64,000 bases of DNA from Fibrobacterota bacterium (GTDB taxonomy: Bacteria > Fibrobacterota > Fibrobacteria > UBA5070). Location: contig JADKBN010000004.1 in assembly GCA_016715065.1 (NCBI GenBank), positions 186,001 to 250,000 of the forward strand, given 5' to 3'. The translations under genes and the position numbers were made by a program. The notes under the pieces are model-generated. The model was not told the DNA's origin. It saw only the letters and a program-made list of their open reading frames with translations, and made no database searches. The stretch's first letter is position 1, and every line of letters starts with the position of its first letter. Shown piece after piece: positions 41,849-50,442 of this stretch.

Positions 41849-42065
41849 GAAAACGAAAGACATTTCTTGGCCGAGATGTCGCGCGGAATGATCGAATCGG
41901 AACCAGATGACAGAAAGTGGCCATCCGCGACATCCGTCGGCTTCCATATGGTTGTCGTGCATCGTGACACGGCAGGACAGGAAGGAGTAGATCCATGCTT
42001 TTGCAGCGATCCCGCCATTTCTATATCCTGAGGAAGTCGGCGCAACCTTGAAAGAAAAATCCCGG

Positions 42066-43781
42066 ATGAAATCGATCCTCAAAACCATGCGATGCTCCGG
42101 CATCGTGGCTCTCGCCCTGGCGGCGAGCCAGCCAATGCTTGTCGATGCCCAGGCTCCGGTGCCCTACGGAGCGGTTCCCAACGCGCGTCAGATCGAGTGG
42201 TTCCACCGCGAACGGCAGGTCTTCCTCCATTTCGGGGTGAACACGTTCACGAACGTGGAATGGGGCACCGGGACCGAAGGTCCATCTGTCTTCAACCCCA
42301 CGGCGCTCGATGTGGGCCAATGGATGCGAACCATCAGAAACGGCGGTTTCACCAGCGCGATCCTGGTGGCAAAGCATCACGACGGATTCTGCCACTGGCC
42401 CAGCGCCTACACCACCCAGGATGTCGCGTCGAGCCCATGGAAGGGCGGCAAAGGAGATCTGGTCCAGGAATTCGTCGACTCTTGCCGCGCCTACGGCATC
42501 AAACCCGGGATCTACATGTCGATCGGCGATTTCCATTCCGAGAAACTCGGAAACTACGCCGATTATTACCTGAACCAGGAACGCGAGATCCTGCGAAATT
42601 ACGGGAAAATCTGGGAGATCTGGTGGGATGGCGCCAATGCCAAGAACAACGATTCCGCGACCATGAAGATGTATGCGGACAGCGTCCGCAAATGGGCGCC
42701 GGAATGCGTGATCTGGTCTGACGCGAAGGCAAAAAACGTCACCGCCGATGCGCGGTGGATCGGAACGGAAAGCGGTTTGGGCACCGGCGATCCCAGTTGG
42801 GCAACCGAAGACATGGCGTTTTCCAATCTGGGCAGCGGGGTTCGAGGAGGTTCGGTCTATTGTCCCGCCGAAGTGAACAGCTCGATCCGGCCGGGGTGGT
42901 TCTGGCATGAAAGCGAGAATGCATCGGTCAATACGGTCGATGTCCTGTGGAACAAATACTTCCAATCCGTCGGCCGCAACGCCACCTGGCTGCTCAACCT
43001 TCCGCCCGACAACCGGGGATTGATCCACAAGACCGATTCCATCCGCGTCGACAGCCTCAACGGTTGGATCAACGGCACCTTCCGCACCAATCTGGCGGCG
43101 GGTGCCACGGTGACCACCAATCATGGCCGGGGGGTGGGATACGAGCCGTCCAATCTTGTCGACACCGCGGAAGCCACCTACTACGCGACACCCGACAACA
43201 TGAGTACCGATACGATCGTCTTCGACCTGGGATCGCCCAAGAACTTCGATGTCCTGATGCTGCGCGAGGTCATCGAGCTCGGTCACCGCACGATCGGCTG
43301 GAGCGTCGATGTCTCGTCGGACAATGCCTCGTACACATCGCTTCTCGCCAACAAACAATCGATCGGGTACAAGTGGATGGAGAAATTCAACCCGATCACC
43401 GCTCGGTACGTGCGCCTCAAAATCACGAAGGGCCAGGCGTCCGTCGCGCTGAATTCCTTCGGTGTCTACAAGAGGCAATATCTCAGGCCATCACCACATC
43501 AGGAGGCCAGCGTGGTTCCAGGTGGCGGGCGTCTTTCGGAGAAATCCGTTGCAATACCGGTTTTCGGCCGCCTGGTGGAATTGCCGCAGTCCTTTGCCGG
43601 GAAAGCGTTTACCGCCAAACTCCTCGATTTGCGTGGACAGACCGTGGCGATCACGAACGTGGATGCGAAACAGGTTCAGGCGGGAACCAAGGACCTTGCG
43701 AAGGTTGGGCATCCCCGATTGTATCTGGTCGAGTGCACTGGTGAAAACGGTGTCGTGGTTCGGAAGTTCATGGCGGAGTGA
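42066..43781 (+). CDS. Secreted GH29 alpha-L-fucosidase with CBM32-like domain
   Basis: The 571-residue protein has a signal peptide (core SGIVALALAASQPMLVDAQ). A GH29 barrel follows, with VFLHFGVNTFTNVEWGTG, LVAKHHDGFCHWPS and nucleophile D188 in IWEIWWDGANA. An F5/8-type (CBM32) module covers about 335-475, and a C-terminal sorting-like domain (LLDLRGQTVAITNVD to VVVRKFMAE) ends it. GH29 enzymes release alpha-L-fucose with retention. The intact tail suggests surface delivery by a T9SS-like route. I prefer ATG 42066 over the upstream TTG 42048. The 217 bases before it hold no other gene. Confidence 0.85.
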   Translation: MKSILKTMRCSGIVALALAASQPMLVDAQAPVPYGAVPNARQIEWFHRERQVFLHFGVNTFTNVEWGTGTEGPSVFNPTALDVGQWMRTIRNGGFTSAILVAKHHDGFCHWPSAYTTQDVASSPWKGGKGDLVQEFVDSCRAYGIKPGIYMSIGDFHSEKLGNYADYYLNQEREILRNYGKIWEIWWDGANAKNNDSATMKMYADSVRKWAPECVIWSDAKAKNVTADARWIGTESGLGTGDPSWATEDMAFSNLGSGVRGGSVYCPAEVNSSIRPGWFWHESENASVNTVDVLWNKYFQSVGRNATWLLNLPPDNRGLIHKTDSIRVDSLNGWINGTFRTNLAAGATVTTNHGRGVGYEPSNLVDTAEATYYATPDNMSTDTIVFDLGSPKNFDVLMLREVIELGHRTIGWSVDVSSDNASYTSLLANKQSIGYKWMEKFNPITARYVRLKITKGQASVALNSFGVYKRQYLRPSPHQEASVVPGGGRLSEKSVAIPVFGRLVELPQSFAGKAFTAKLLDLRGQTVAITNVDAKQVQAGTKDLAKVGHPRLYLVECTGENGVVVRKFMAE

Positions 43782-43950
43782 TCGAAGAGTTCGGATTTGG
43801 CGCAACGACTTGGTTGGAGGGCAGCCGATCATTCGTTTGGCGACGGGTTTTGGTGCTCCGGGACGAGAGGTCATCCAACGGCCAGCGATCAACGAATGGA
43901 TGACCTACTTTCCCAAACAGCGATCGACTCGAACTTCGGAAGGACCAGGC

Positions 43951-44664
43951 ATGGAACTGTTTCGCGATAAATTGCGGCGCAACGTGGGTGGAGTGGTCAA
44001 GCGGAGCGTGCGCGCCGTGCTGGATCAGTTGCCTCTGCACAACAAGCTCGAGCCGATCTCAAGGAACTTCGGGATCGACCGGGGCGTCCCCATCGATCGC
44101 CATTACATCGAGGCGTTCCTTGCCCAGCACCGCGAGAAGATCCAAGGTGCGGTGCTGGAGATCGCCGACTCCAGGTACACCCGGCGCTTCGGCGACAACC
44201 GCGTGACCCAGCCTTTGGTGATGCATGTGAAGGATGGATTCGGGGCCGATATCGTGTGCGACCTGAGCAAGGAGTGTCCGCGGGAAGGCTTCGCGGATTG
44301 CTTCATCCTTACCCAGGTTCTGCCGTTTGTCTACGACGTGCGCTCCACGATCAAGAATGCACTCAAGATGCTCAAGCCTGGCGGAAGTTTGCTTGTGACC
44401 GTGGGAGGCATCACCCAGGTCTCGCGCGACGACATGGACCAGTGGGGCCACTTCTGGAGCTTCACCGATCTGGCTTTGCGCAAGCTCTTCGAAGCGGAAC
44501 TACCACCGGAGTGCGTGCAGGTGCAAAGCTTCGGCAACGTCCTGGCGGCCACATCATTCCTTTACGGTCTGGGAAAGCACGAATTGACCGTGGCCGAACT
44601 CGACCACTTCGATCGCGACTATCCGGTCATCATAGGGGCTGTGGTGACGCGTCCGATGGCCTAA
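43951..44664 (+). CDS. SAM-dependent methyltransferase
   Basis: The 237-residue class I methyltransferase has AVLEIADSRYTRRFGDNRVT (motif I, with Ala-Asp instead of Gly-rich end), FGADIVCDLSK, DCFILTQVLPFVYD and LKMLKPGGSLLVTVGGI. The YTRRFG variant is typical of methyltransferases encoded in polysaccharide and glycosyltransferase clusters. Ribosome site AAGGA precedes ATG 43951. The 169 bases upstream show no feature. It converges with the next gene with a gap of three bases. Confidence 0.75.
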   Translation: MELFRDKLRRNVGGVVKRSVRAVLDQLPLHNKLEPISRNFGIDRGVPIDRHYIEAFLAQHREKIQGAVLEIADSRYTRRFGDNRVTQPLVMHVKDGFGADIVCDLSKECPREGFADCFILTQVLPFVYDVRSTIKNALKMLKPGGSLLVTVGGITQVSRDDMDQWGHFWSFTDLALRKLFEAELPPECVQVQSFGNVLAATSFLYGLGKHELTVAELDHFDRDYPVIIGAVVTRPMA

Positions 44665-44667
44665 GGC

Positions 44668-45555
44668 TCACTCCTCCGGGCGGGCAGCCAGCTCTCGGAC
44701 CTTCGCAAGCTTCGAGACCGGAAGGCTTGCCTGCCTGGCGATGTACACGTATTGTCCGGTCGTGGCGTGTTCCCACACCAGGATGATTCGCCGTCCCGTC
44801 TTGGCGGGAAGAGCTGTTGCGCCTTCCAGCATCGCGGCGGAGAATGACAAATTTTGGTTGGCGATCGACCATTTCTCCTGGGCGTGTTGATCGAGCTCCC
44901 GGACTTCGATGGAGCTGGGCACGGGCCGCGTTCCCTTCGCACGAATGGTCTCCACCACGGTGTATCGATCCGTGGCGTATTCGAAGGGGCGGCCATCGGG
45001 GACAATGGCTGGGGTGGTGTGCTTGGCCTGTGCGGGAGACTGCGGCTCCACAACCAGGATGTGCGAGGGGACTTGCAGGAACTTCTCCAGCGGGAGTTCA
45101 TGGAACCAGATGCTGCTTGTGGAGTTTGCCAGCTTGTCTGCGATCGCCTGGTTCACTTCGGCGAGCTTGGAAAGCGGCGCGCATTCGACGTCCGACGTGT
45201 ACGAATAGAGGTTCCACTCGTCGGAATCGTACAGAAAGGCGATGCACTCGCTTTTTGTCCGATCGCAGTCCAGGTCCTTCTCGATGGGCGTCTCCACAAA
45301 CAGGTGCTTGCCTTCCCCCTTGTTGGGCAATTTCGAGAGGATGGCGGTGGAGCGCGCCTGGATGTGCAGTTTGGCGGGAAGGGGCCGAGGCGAGGCCGTG
45401 TAAAGAGTGGACTTCCGGTCATGGCTGCCATCCGGATTCATGGGCTTGATCACCACGATGGAGGTCGCATTCCGAACCAAGTCGACGATGCCGACGGTGT
45501 TGTCCATGTTGGCTCCGAAAAACAGGCGAAGGAGGAGAAACAGGTTGGGGATCAA
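44668..45555 (-). CDS. Hypothetical protein, possibly membrane-anchored
   Basis: The 279-295 residue protein matches no family I recognise. Blocks include VDLVRNATSIVVIKPMNPDG, CDRTKSECIAFLYDSDEWNL, SSIWFHELPLEKFLQVPSHI and TGRRIILVWEHATTGQYVYI; it looks like a mixed alpha/beta or beta-rich fold. Two starts are plausible. TTG 45555 has AAGGAG nine bases upstream and gives a hydrophobic N-terminus, MIPNLFLLLRLFFGANM. ATG 45507 has GGAG six bases upstream. The first would make it an envelope protein. Confidence 0.5.
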   Translation of the reverse strand: MIPNLFLLLRLFFGANMDNTVGIVDLVRNATSIVVIKPMNPDGSHDRKSTLYTASPRPLPAKLHIQARSTAILSKLPNKGEGKHLFVETPIEKDLDCDRTKSECIAFLYDSDEWNLYSYTSDVECAPLSKLAEVNQAIADKLANSTSSIWFHELPLEKFLQVPSHILVVEPQSPAQAKHTTPAIVPDGRPFEYATDRYTVVETIRAKGTRPVPSSIEVRELDQHAQEKWSIANQNLSFSAAMLEGATALPAKTGRRIILVWEHATTGQYVYIARQASLPVSKLAKVRELAARPEE

Positions 45556-45662
45556 GGCGGAGAACTCCTTGGGTTGGCTGTTCCCAGTATAACTGAGAAT
45601 CCGGAATGTGTCAGGTAGCAGGGTGAAACCAATCCCACCGAAAAACCTCTCGATCCACCAAG

Positions 45663-45733
45663 TGTGACGCGGATCACATCCAAGCCGGTGTGTGATCTGC
45701 ATCACAGATTTTGAGGGGCGAATTCGGCAAATT
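45663..45733 (+). promoter_or_regulatory. Tandem CRP-type sites and class II promoter, leaderless start
   Basis: TGTGACGCGGATCACA (45663-45678) and TGTGATCTGCATCACA (45691-45706) are perfect palindromes with centres 28 bp apart, as at 28.05 kb. CAAATT at 45728-45733 is at the class II -10 position. The predicted start near 45740 coincides with the ATG at 45741, so the transcript may be leaderless. Confidence 0.65.
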
Positions 45734-45740
45734 CAACGTC

Positions 45741-46061
45741 ATGAACACGAGAATCCTTTCCATCCCTGTCCGCTTCCGCCTGGAAGGAAGCCTGCCCGAA
45801 GCCATCGCATTGGCCCTATTGGCTGCGCTCGACATCTTCCAATACATCCGCTCGCCTTCGGAAATTCCCCTGTTCGTTGTGGCGTTCGCGATGGTTTCGC
45901 ACCGATTCGCCTGCGCTAAATTCTTTCGCGTTTGGCGCGAGGAGGCCCAAGCCTGGCGCACCGAGAACCACCGGACTGTGGCAACCGGCTTGCGGTGGTT
46001 GGAGCTCGCGGGATCTGCTGCCGTGGCCATCTTTTTGGTCTGGTTTCTGGGCGTGGTCTAA
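45741..46061 (+). CDS. Small membrane protein
   Basis: The 106-residue protein has hydrophobic segments at about 20-52 (AIALALLAALDIFQYI; IPLFVVAFAMVSHRF) and 85-104 (LAGSAAVAIFLVWFLGV). A basic, Trp-containing loop lies between them. No family was recognised. It lies directly behind a CRP-type promoter and ten bases before dtd, so both are probably co-transcribed. Confidence 0.6.
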   Translation: MNTRILSIPVRFRLEGSLPEAIALALLAALDIFQYIRSPSEIPLFVVAFAMVSHRFACAKFFRVWREEAQAWRTENHRTVATGLRWLELAGSAAVAIFLVWFLGVV

Positions 46062-46071
46062 CTTTTTCTCC

Positions 46072-46521
46072 ATGATCGCCGTCATCCAGCGCTGCCAGGA
46101 AGCGTCCGTCCATGTGGAATCCAAGTTTGTCTCCAAAATCGGCAAAGGATTCCTGGTGTTGCTCGGGGTGGAGAAGGGCGACACCGACGATGACCTGCAT
46201 TGGCTTTCCGACAAGGTCTCCGTGCTGCGCTTGTTCCCGGATGCGAATGGGAAGATGAACCTGGATGTGCGCGAGGCGGGGGGCGCTATCCTCTGCGTTT
46301 CGCAGTTCACTTTGTTGGCCGATTGCGCCAAGGGGCGCAGGCCCGGCTTTCAACGCTCGGAAGAGCCGGCGCGCGCCAAAGAGATGTGGGAGGGTTTCTG
46401 TGAGCGGATGGAGGGGACTGGGCTCGAGGTCGGGCGTGGCGTGTTTGCCGCCGACATGCAGGTTGGCCTGATCAACGATGGACCAGTTACGATCGTTCTG
46501 GACAGCCGCCGTCGCATGTAG
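46072..46521 (+). CDS. dtd: D-aminoacyl-tRNA deacylase Dtd
   Basis: The 149-residue enzyme removes D-amino acids (and Gly mischarged on tRNA-Ala) from tRNA. Motifs: MIAVIQRCQEASVHV, GKGFLVLLGVEKGD, the catalytic SQFTLLAD and the cross-subunit NDGPVTIVLDS (Gly-cisPro in the form GPVT). Length is standard. The stop codon TAG is part of a half-copy of the dispersed GGGGCGATTC repeat. Confidence 0.93.
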   Translation: MIAVIQRCQEASVHVESKFVSKIGKGFLVLLGVEKGDTDDDLHWLSDKVSVLRLFPDANGKMNLDVREAGGAILCVSQFTLLADCAKGRRPGFQRSEEPARAKEMWEGFCERMEGTGLEVGRGVFAADMQVGLINDGPVTIVLDSRRRM

Positions 46522-46555
46522 GGGCGATTCCCATCCGTTCGTTTGGGGACATAAT

Positions 46556-46583
46556 GTAGGGGCGATTCATGAATCGCCCCTAC
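46556..46583. repeat. Perfect 28-bp palindrome
   Basis: GTAGGGGCGATTCA is followed by its exact reverse complement. A half-site GTAGGGGCGATTC lies at 46518-46530 and another near-complete copy at 28528. It sits between dtd and a terminator. Confidence 0.85.
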
Positions 46584-46609
46584 AGGCATGGATGGGAATC
46601 GTCCAACAA

Positions 46610-46636
46610 AAAGGGCCACCCATCGGGTGGCCCTTT
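46610..46636. terminator. Bidirectional Rho-independent terminator
   Basis: AAAGGGCCACCC, loop ATC, GGGTGGCCCTTT: a 12-bp stem with A-rich and T-rich flanks. It serves dtd (plus) and the converging outer-membrane protein gene (minus). Confidence 0.85.
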
Positions 46637-46662
46637 CCATTGTCAACGATCCGATCAGACGA

Positions 46663-47613
46663 TCAGTAGCGGAACCAGAAGTAGCGGAGCGTCGCACCCA
46701 GGCGCCAGCCATTGGGTGTGGCCATGGTCCGGTTGCCCGCGCCCGCCACCGTGTAGTCGAAGTGAGCTTCCATGCCGAAGTCGCCGGAGATGTTCAGGTC
46801 CACACCGGGAGTGATCACCATCTGGCTGGAAACGTCGGCCGTGTTCTGCTTGTCGATCACGTAGTCGCCGTAACCCTTGTAGGTGAAGGCCAAGTACGGA
46901 CGGTACTTCTTATCCTGCAACAAGCCGCCAACGCGCAGATAGGCGCTGTACGAATCCTGCTTGTCCAACTGGCGGTTGGTGGCGGGAAGATCGTAGCCGT
47001 AGACGAAATTCGTCATGACCTCGACCTTGTCCTTGAAGGACCTATCCCACATCAAGCCGAAGTTGATCTGGCCGTCGCCGTTGGTGTAAGCGCCGGATCC
47101 CAAGGCTTCGCCCACAGGTAGAACCAAGGCGAAGTAGAAGCCCGCACCCCAGGGTTCATAGACCGACTTGACACCCATCGTCCAATCGCCGAAGCCATTG
47201 GACGATGTGTCCACGCCGCTACCCACGGAGGCGATGGCATTGCTCTTGTCCGTTCCCTTGGTGGGGTTGGGACGGCGAGCATCGCCGGAAGCCAAAACGT
47301 AGGGAACGTGCAGGATCGCTTCCGTTCCCGCCACGAAACCGTGGTGGATCTGGAGGTTGATCTGTGTCAGAGCGCCCGCGGTGGTGTAATCCACCGCCTT
47401 GGAGCCGGACTTGGCACCGCCCACAGAGCCGGAATCCCCTGCGAAGTATCCAGGCATGCTGGAGTGCGTGACTCCGAGCTCGAACTGGAGGGCAGAGTTC
47501 CGAATGGGCAGGTAGGGGTCCATCGACGCGGCGTCTGTGCGGCCCATGGGCTGATCAGCCCAGGACATGACGGCGGCCGAGAGACAAAGAGAAGAGAGAA
47601 CCGAACCTCTCAT
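46663..47613 (-). CDS. Outer-membrane beta-barrel protein
   Basis: The 316-residue protein has a signal peptide (MRGSVLSSLCLSAAVMSWA) and many amphipathic strands, e.g. QINLQIHHGFVAGTEAILHV, GAGFYFALVLPVGEALGSG and VEVMTNFVYGYDLPATNRQL. It ends LGATLRYFWFRY; a terminal aromatic strand is the usual BAM recognition signal. It resembles MetA/OmpL-type transporter barrels ('phenol degradation' family) in layout, but I do not assign a substrate. Ribosome site GAGGAG. The 171 bases before it (towards cbp) hold no gene. Confidence 0.7.
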   Translation of the reverse strand: MRGSVLSSLCLSAAVMSWADQPMGRTDAASMDPYLPIRNSALQFELGVTHSSMPGYFAGDSGSVGGAKSGSKAVDYTTAGALTQINLQIHHGFVAGTEAILHVPYVLASGDARRPNPTKGTDKSNAIASVGSGVDTSSNGFGDWTMGVKSVYEPWGAGFYFALVLPVGEALGSGAYTNGDGQINFGLMWDRSFKDKVEVMTNFVYGYDLPATNRQLDKQDSYSAYLRVGGLLQDKKYRPYLAFTYKGYGDYVIDKQNTADVSSQMVITPGVDLNISGDFGMEAHFDYTVAGAGNRTMATPNGWRLGATLRYFWFRY

Positions 47614-47784
47614 CGAGAAGACTCCTCAGGCGACGAAGAGAAAAAAAGGACTCGAAAAAGCGAATTAGACTGTCCACGACCCCAGGTCGGGAAGCGGTAA
47701 CAAGTTACCACCATCCTCGCCCGGATCGCTGAACGTTTTTTCCTCCCCAGCTGGAAACTCTCCGGCCAGGGAGGAGGCGAAACA

Positions 47785-50253
47785 TCAACCCAGCTCGATC
47801 ACAACCTGGGCAACCGACCCCTTGGGCAGGAGGGGCAGGATGTTGCCAGCCACTTCCTTGCCGTCCACGGTGGCCTTCACCACACCCTTGCAGACGCCCT
47901 TGGGATTCTTCACTTCGATCTGGTAGGTGGCGCCGCGGAACTTGCGGGTGGCCTTGAAGCCGGGCCAGCCCTTGGGGATGCACGGATCCACCATCAGCCC
48001 GGCGAAGTCCGGCTTGATGCCGAAAATGCCTTGGCTGACCACCACGAAGGTCCAGGCGGCCGTGCCGGTTAGCCAGGAGTTCTTGGCTTCACCAAAGCAA
48101 GGGGCGTCTTTGCCAGCGGTCATCTGGGCGTACACGTAGGGCTCGGAGCGGTACGTGTCGATCTGTTCTTCCTTCTTGGAGGGGCAGATCGAGTGGTAGT
48201 ACTCCATGGCGCGATCGCCTTCGCCCAGCAAGCACCAGCCCAAGTGGATCCAGGTGTTGTTGTGCGAGAAGATGCCGGCGTTTTCCTTCACTCCGGGCGG
48301 ATAGGAGGTCACTTCGCCGTATTCGGAGTGGTAGGTGCTGTAGGCGGGCTGCTGGAGCACGATGCCGTTTTTGGTGTACAGATGCTTGTGGACAGATTCC
48401 ATCGCCAAGCGGGCACGGCCGTTGTCGGCACCGGCGCCGCCCAGAACGCACCAGCCCTGGCTTTCGATGAAGATCTTGCCTTCTTCGTTGGACTTGGAGC
48501 CGATCACTTTGCCCTGGAAGTCGTAGGCGCGGGTATACCACTCGCCGTCCCAGGTCACGCTCTCCACGATATCCATCATGGTCTTGCGGTTGGCCGCGAT
48601 GCGGTCGGCATCCGCCTGGCGTCCCAAGAAGGTGTAGAGGCTGGACAATTCCCGTGCGGCGTACAGGAACAGGCCCGCGATCATCACCGATTCCGCCTTG
48701 GAGCCACCCACGTCGCCGGCGGTCTGGAAGGACTCGTTGGGCTCGGTGGAGTGGCAATTCAAGTTCAGGCAGTCGTTCCAGTCGGCGTGGCCAATCAGCG
48801 GCAGGCCTTGGGGGCCGCGCATCTTCATGGTGTAGGCGATGGAGGTTTCCAGGTGGTGCAGGAGGGTTTCCTTCTCGCCATCGGACCCGTATTTCTTGTC
48901 GGCGTAGCCGCAAGGCGCGTCAAGAATCGACTTGTCGCCGGATTCCTTGATGTAGGACACGGTGGACAACACCAGCCAGAGGTGGTCGTCGTAGAAATCG
49001 CCTCCCACTTCCGCATTGCCCTTCTTGGTAAGGGGCTGGTACTGGTGGTAGCAGGTGCCGTCGGAAAGCTGGGTGGCGGCGATGTCCAGGATGCGCTCGC
49101 GGGCGCGGCCGTGGATCATGTGCACGAAGCCCAACAGATCCTGGTTGGAGTCGCGGAAGCCCATGCCGCGGCCGATTCCCGTCTCGTACATGGAGGCCGA
49201 ACGGCTCATGTTGAAGGTGGCCATGCACTGGTACTGGTTCCAGGTGTTGGCCATGCGGGTGGCGTGGGGATCCGGGCTTTCCACCTGGAAGTTCCCCAGG
49301 TTCTCGTCCCAGTAGGCCTTGAGGCTGGCGAAGGCGGCTTCCACGGCGCCGGGCTTGGAGTACTTCTCCACGATGGCCTTGCCGACGGTCTTGTTGATCA
49401 CGTAGGGAGCGTCGAACTTCTCGCCCTTGAAGCCCACCAGCGTGTGGTCCACATAGGCCAGGATGAACGCGAAGGTCTCGGACTGGCCGGGCTGGAGTTC
49501 CAGGGAGACTTCGTGCGAGCCGATCGGGTTCCAGCCAAACGCCTTGGTGTTGGTGGCCTTGCCGGAAAACGGCACTTTGGCCTCGTGCAGGCCTTCGTGG
49601 ATGCCCACGAACACGTCGCGGGAGGTGTCGAAACCGGAGATGTCGCGGGTGCAGGCGAACAGCGTGTAGTGGTTGCGGCGCTCGCGGTATTCGGTCTTGT
49701 GGTAGATCGCGTTGCCTTCGATTTCCACTTCGCCGATGCTGTAGGTGCGCTGGTAGTTGGTCATGTCGTTGAGCGCTTCGAAGAAGCAGAATTCCTGGTA
49801 GGAATACAGCTTGGGCGACTTGGCGACCTTGCCGGTGTTGCGCACCGTGACCTGCCACAGCTCCAGGTTCTCACCCGGGGGCACGCACATCTTCTGGGTG
49901 ATTTCCAGGCCGTCTTTTTCCGCGACGATGGTGGTGTAGCCAAGACCATGGCGGCATTCGTACTTGTCCAGCTTGGCCTTGACCGGCTTCCATCCCGGGT
50001 TCCAGACCGAGCCAGCGTCGTTGACATACAGATAACGTCCGCCCAGATCGTAGGGAACGTTGTTGTAGCGGTAGCGGGTCAAGCGCCGGAGCTTGGCGTC
50101 TTTCCAGAAGGTGTAGCCACCGGCCGTGTTGGTGCAAAGGCCAAAGAATTCGTCCTGTCCCAGATAGTTCAGCCAGGGCAGTGGAGTGTCCGGGCGAGTG
50201 ATCACGTATTCGCGAGCGGCGTCGTCAAAGCGGCCGTATGGATTCTGGGACAC
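47785..50253 (-). CDS. cbp: Cellobiose phosphorylase (GH94)
   Basis: The 822-residue cytosolic enzyme converts cellobiose and phosphate to glucose 1-phosphate and glucose. GH94 features: N-terminal YGRFDDAAREYVITRPDTPL, GRGMGFRDSNQDLLGFVHMI, YDDHLWLV and catalytic D494 in LIGHADWNDCLNL, plus the C-terminal beta jelly roll (KATVDGKEVAGNILPLL). Length equals that of characterised cellobiose phosphorylases. Chitobiose phosphorylase or laminaribiose phosphorylase would be alternatives within GH94. Start is GTG with AAGGAG upstream. It is divergent from an ABC sugar importer, its probable supplier. Confidence 0.9.
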   Translation of the reverse strand: MSQNPYGRFDDAAREYVITRPDTPLPWLNYLGQDEFFGLCTNTAGGYTFWKDAKLRRLTRYRYNNVPYDLGGRYLYVNDAGSVWNPGWKPVKAKLDKYECRHGLGYTTIVAEKDGLEITQKMCVPPGENLELWQVTVRNTGKVAKSPKLYSYQEFCFFEALNDMTNYQRTYSIGEVEIEGNAIYHKTEYRERRNHYTLFACTRDISGFDTSRDVFVGIHEGLHEAKVPFSGKATNTKAFGWNPIGSHEVSLELQPGQSETFAFILAYVDHTLVGFKGEKFDAPYVINKTVGKAIVEKYSKPGAVEAAFASLKAYWDENLGNFQVESPDPHATRMANTWNQYQCMATFNMSRSASMYETGIGRGMGFRDSNQDLLGFVHMIHGRARERILDIAATQLSDGTCYHQYQPLTKKGNAEVGGDFYDDHLWLVLSTVSYIKESGDKSILDAPCGYADKKYGSDGEKETLLHHLETSIAYTMKMRGPQGLPLIGHADWNDCLNLNCHSTEPNESFQTAGDVGGSKAESVMIAGLFLYAARELSSLYTFLGRQADADRIAANRKTMMDIVESVTWDGEWYTRAYDFQGKVIGSKSNEEGKIFIESQGWCVLGGAGADNGRARLAMESVHKHLYTKNGIVLQQPAYSTYHSEYGEVTSYPPGVKENAGIFSHNNTWIHLGWCLLGEGDRAMEYYHSICPSKKEEQIDTYRSEPYVYAQMTAGKDAPCFGEAKNSWLTGTAAWTFVVVSQGIFGIKPDFAGLMVDPCIPKGWPGFKATRKFRGATYQIEVKNPKGVCKGVVKATVDGKEVAGNILPLLPKGSVAQVVIELG

Positions 50254-50382
50254 CAGTGAGCTCCTTGGAGTGATGTGGCAAAGGTGGAAAGGCAGGGAAA
50301 ATGCATTCGCGAAGCCGATCTTCCCAGGCGCTGCTCGTCATTGGATCGTGGATGGTTTCCAAGAAGATTCCCGGTGCACCCA

Positions 50383-50411
50383 TTGCCGAACAGGACTAGA
50401 TTTGTTGCTAT
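50383..50411 (+). promoter_or_regulatory. Possible sigma-70-type promoter of ABC importer operon
   Basis: TTGCCG (50383-50388), 17 bases, TGCTAT (50406-50411). It lies 32 bases before the GTG of the binding protein. This is a moderate match; the rest of the 189-base divergent region shows no clear operator. Confidence 0.3.
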
Positions 50412-50442
50412 TCTCAACCTCTGAGATAGAGGGGGTCGACTC

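Larger units (their letters stand above)
40641..41917. repeat. Tandem duplication, unit 2
   Basis: This is the second copy of the unit at 39367. It carries only the tail of the effector (no HEMDH motif) and a full second lipoprotein gene, and ends at CAGAAAG 41911-41917 exactly as unit 1 ends at 40638-40644. Confidence 0.9.

Noticed and set aside
39367..41917. Possible CRISPR or short tandem array
   Set aside because: There are only two copies of about 1.27 kb, and they encode protein; this is a gene duplication.
48193..50259. Plus-strand open frame of nearly 690 codons
   Set aside because: It lies fully antisense to cellobiose phosphorylase, whose motifs are intact. The frame is open only because of high third-position GC.
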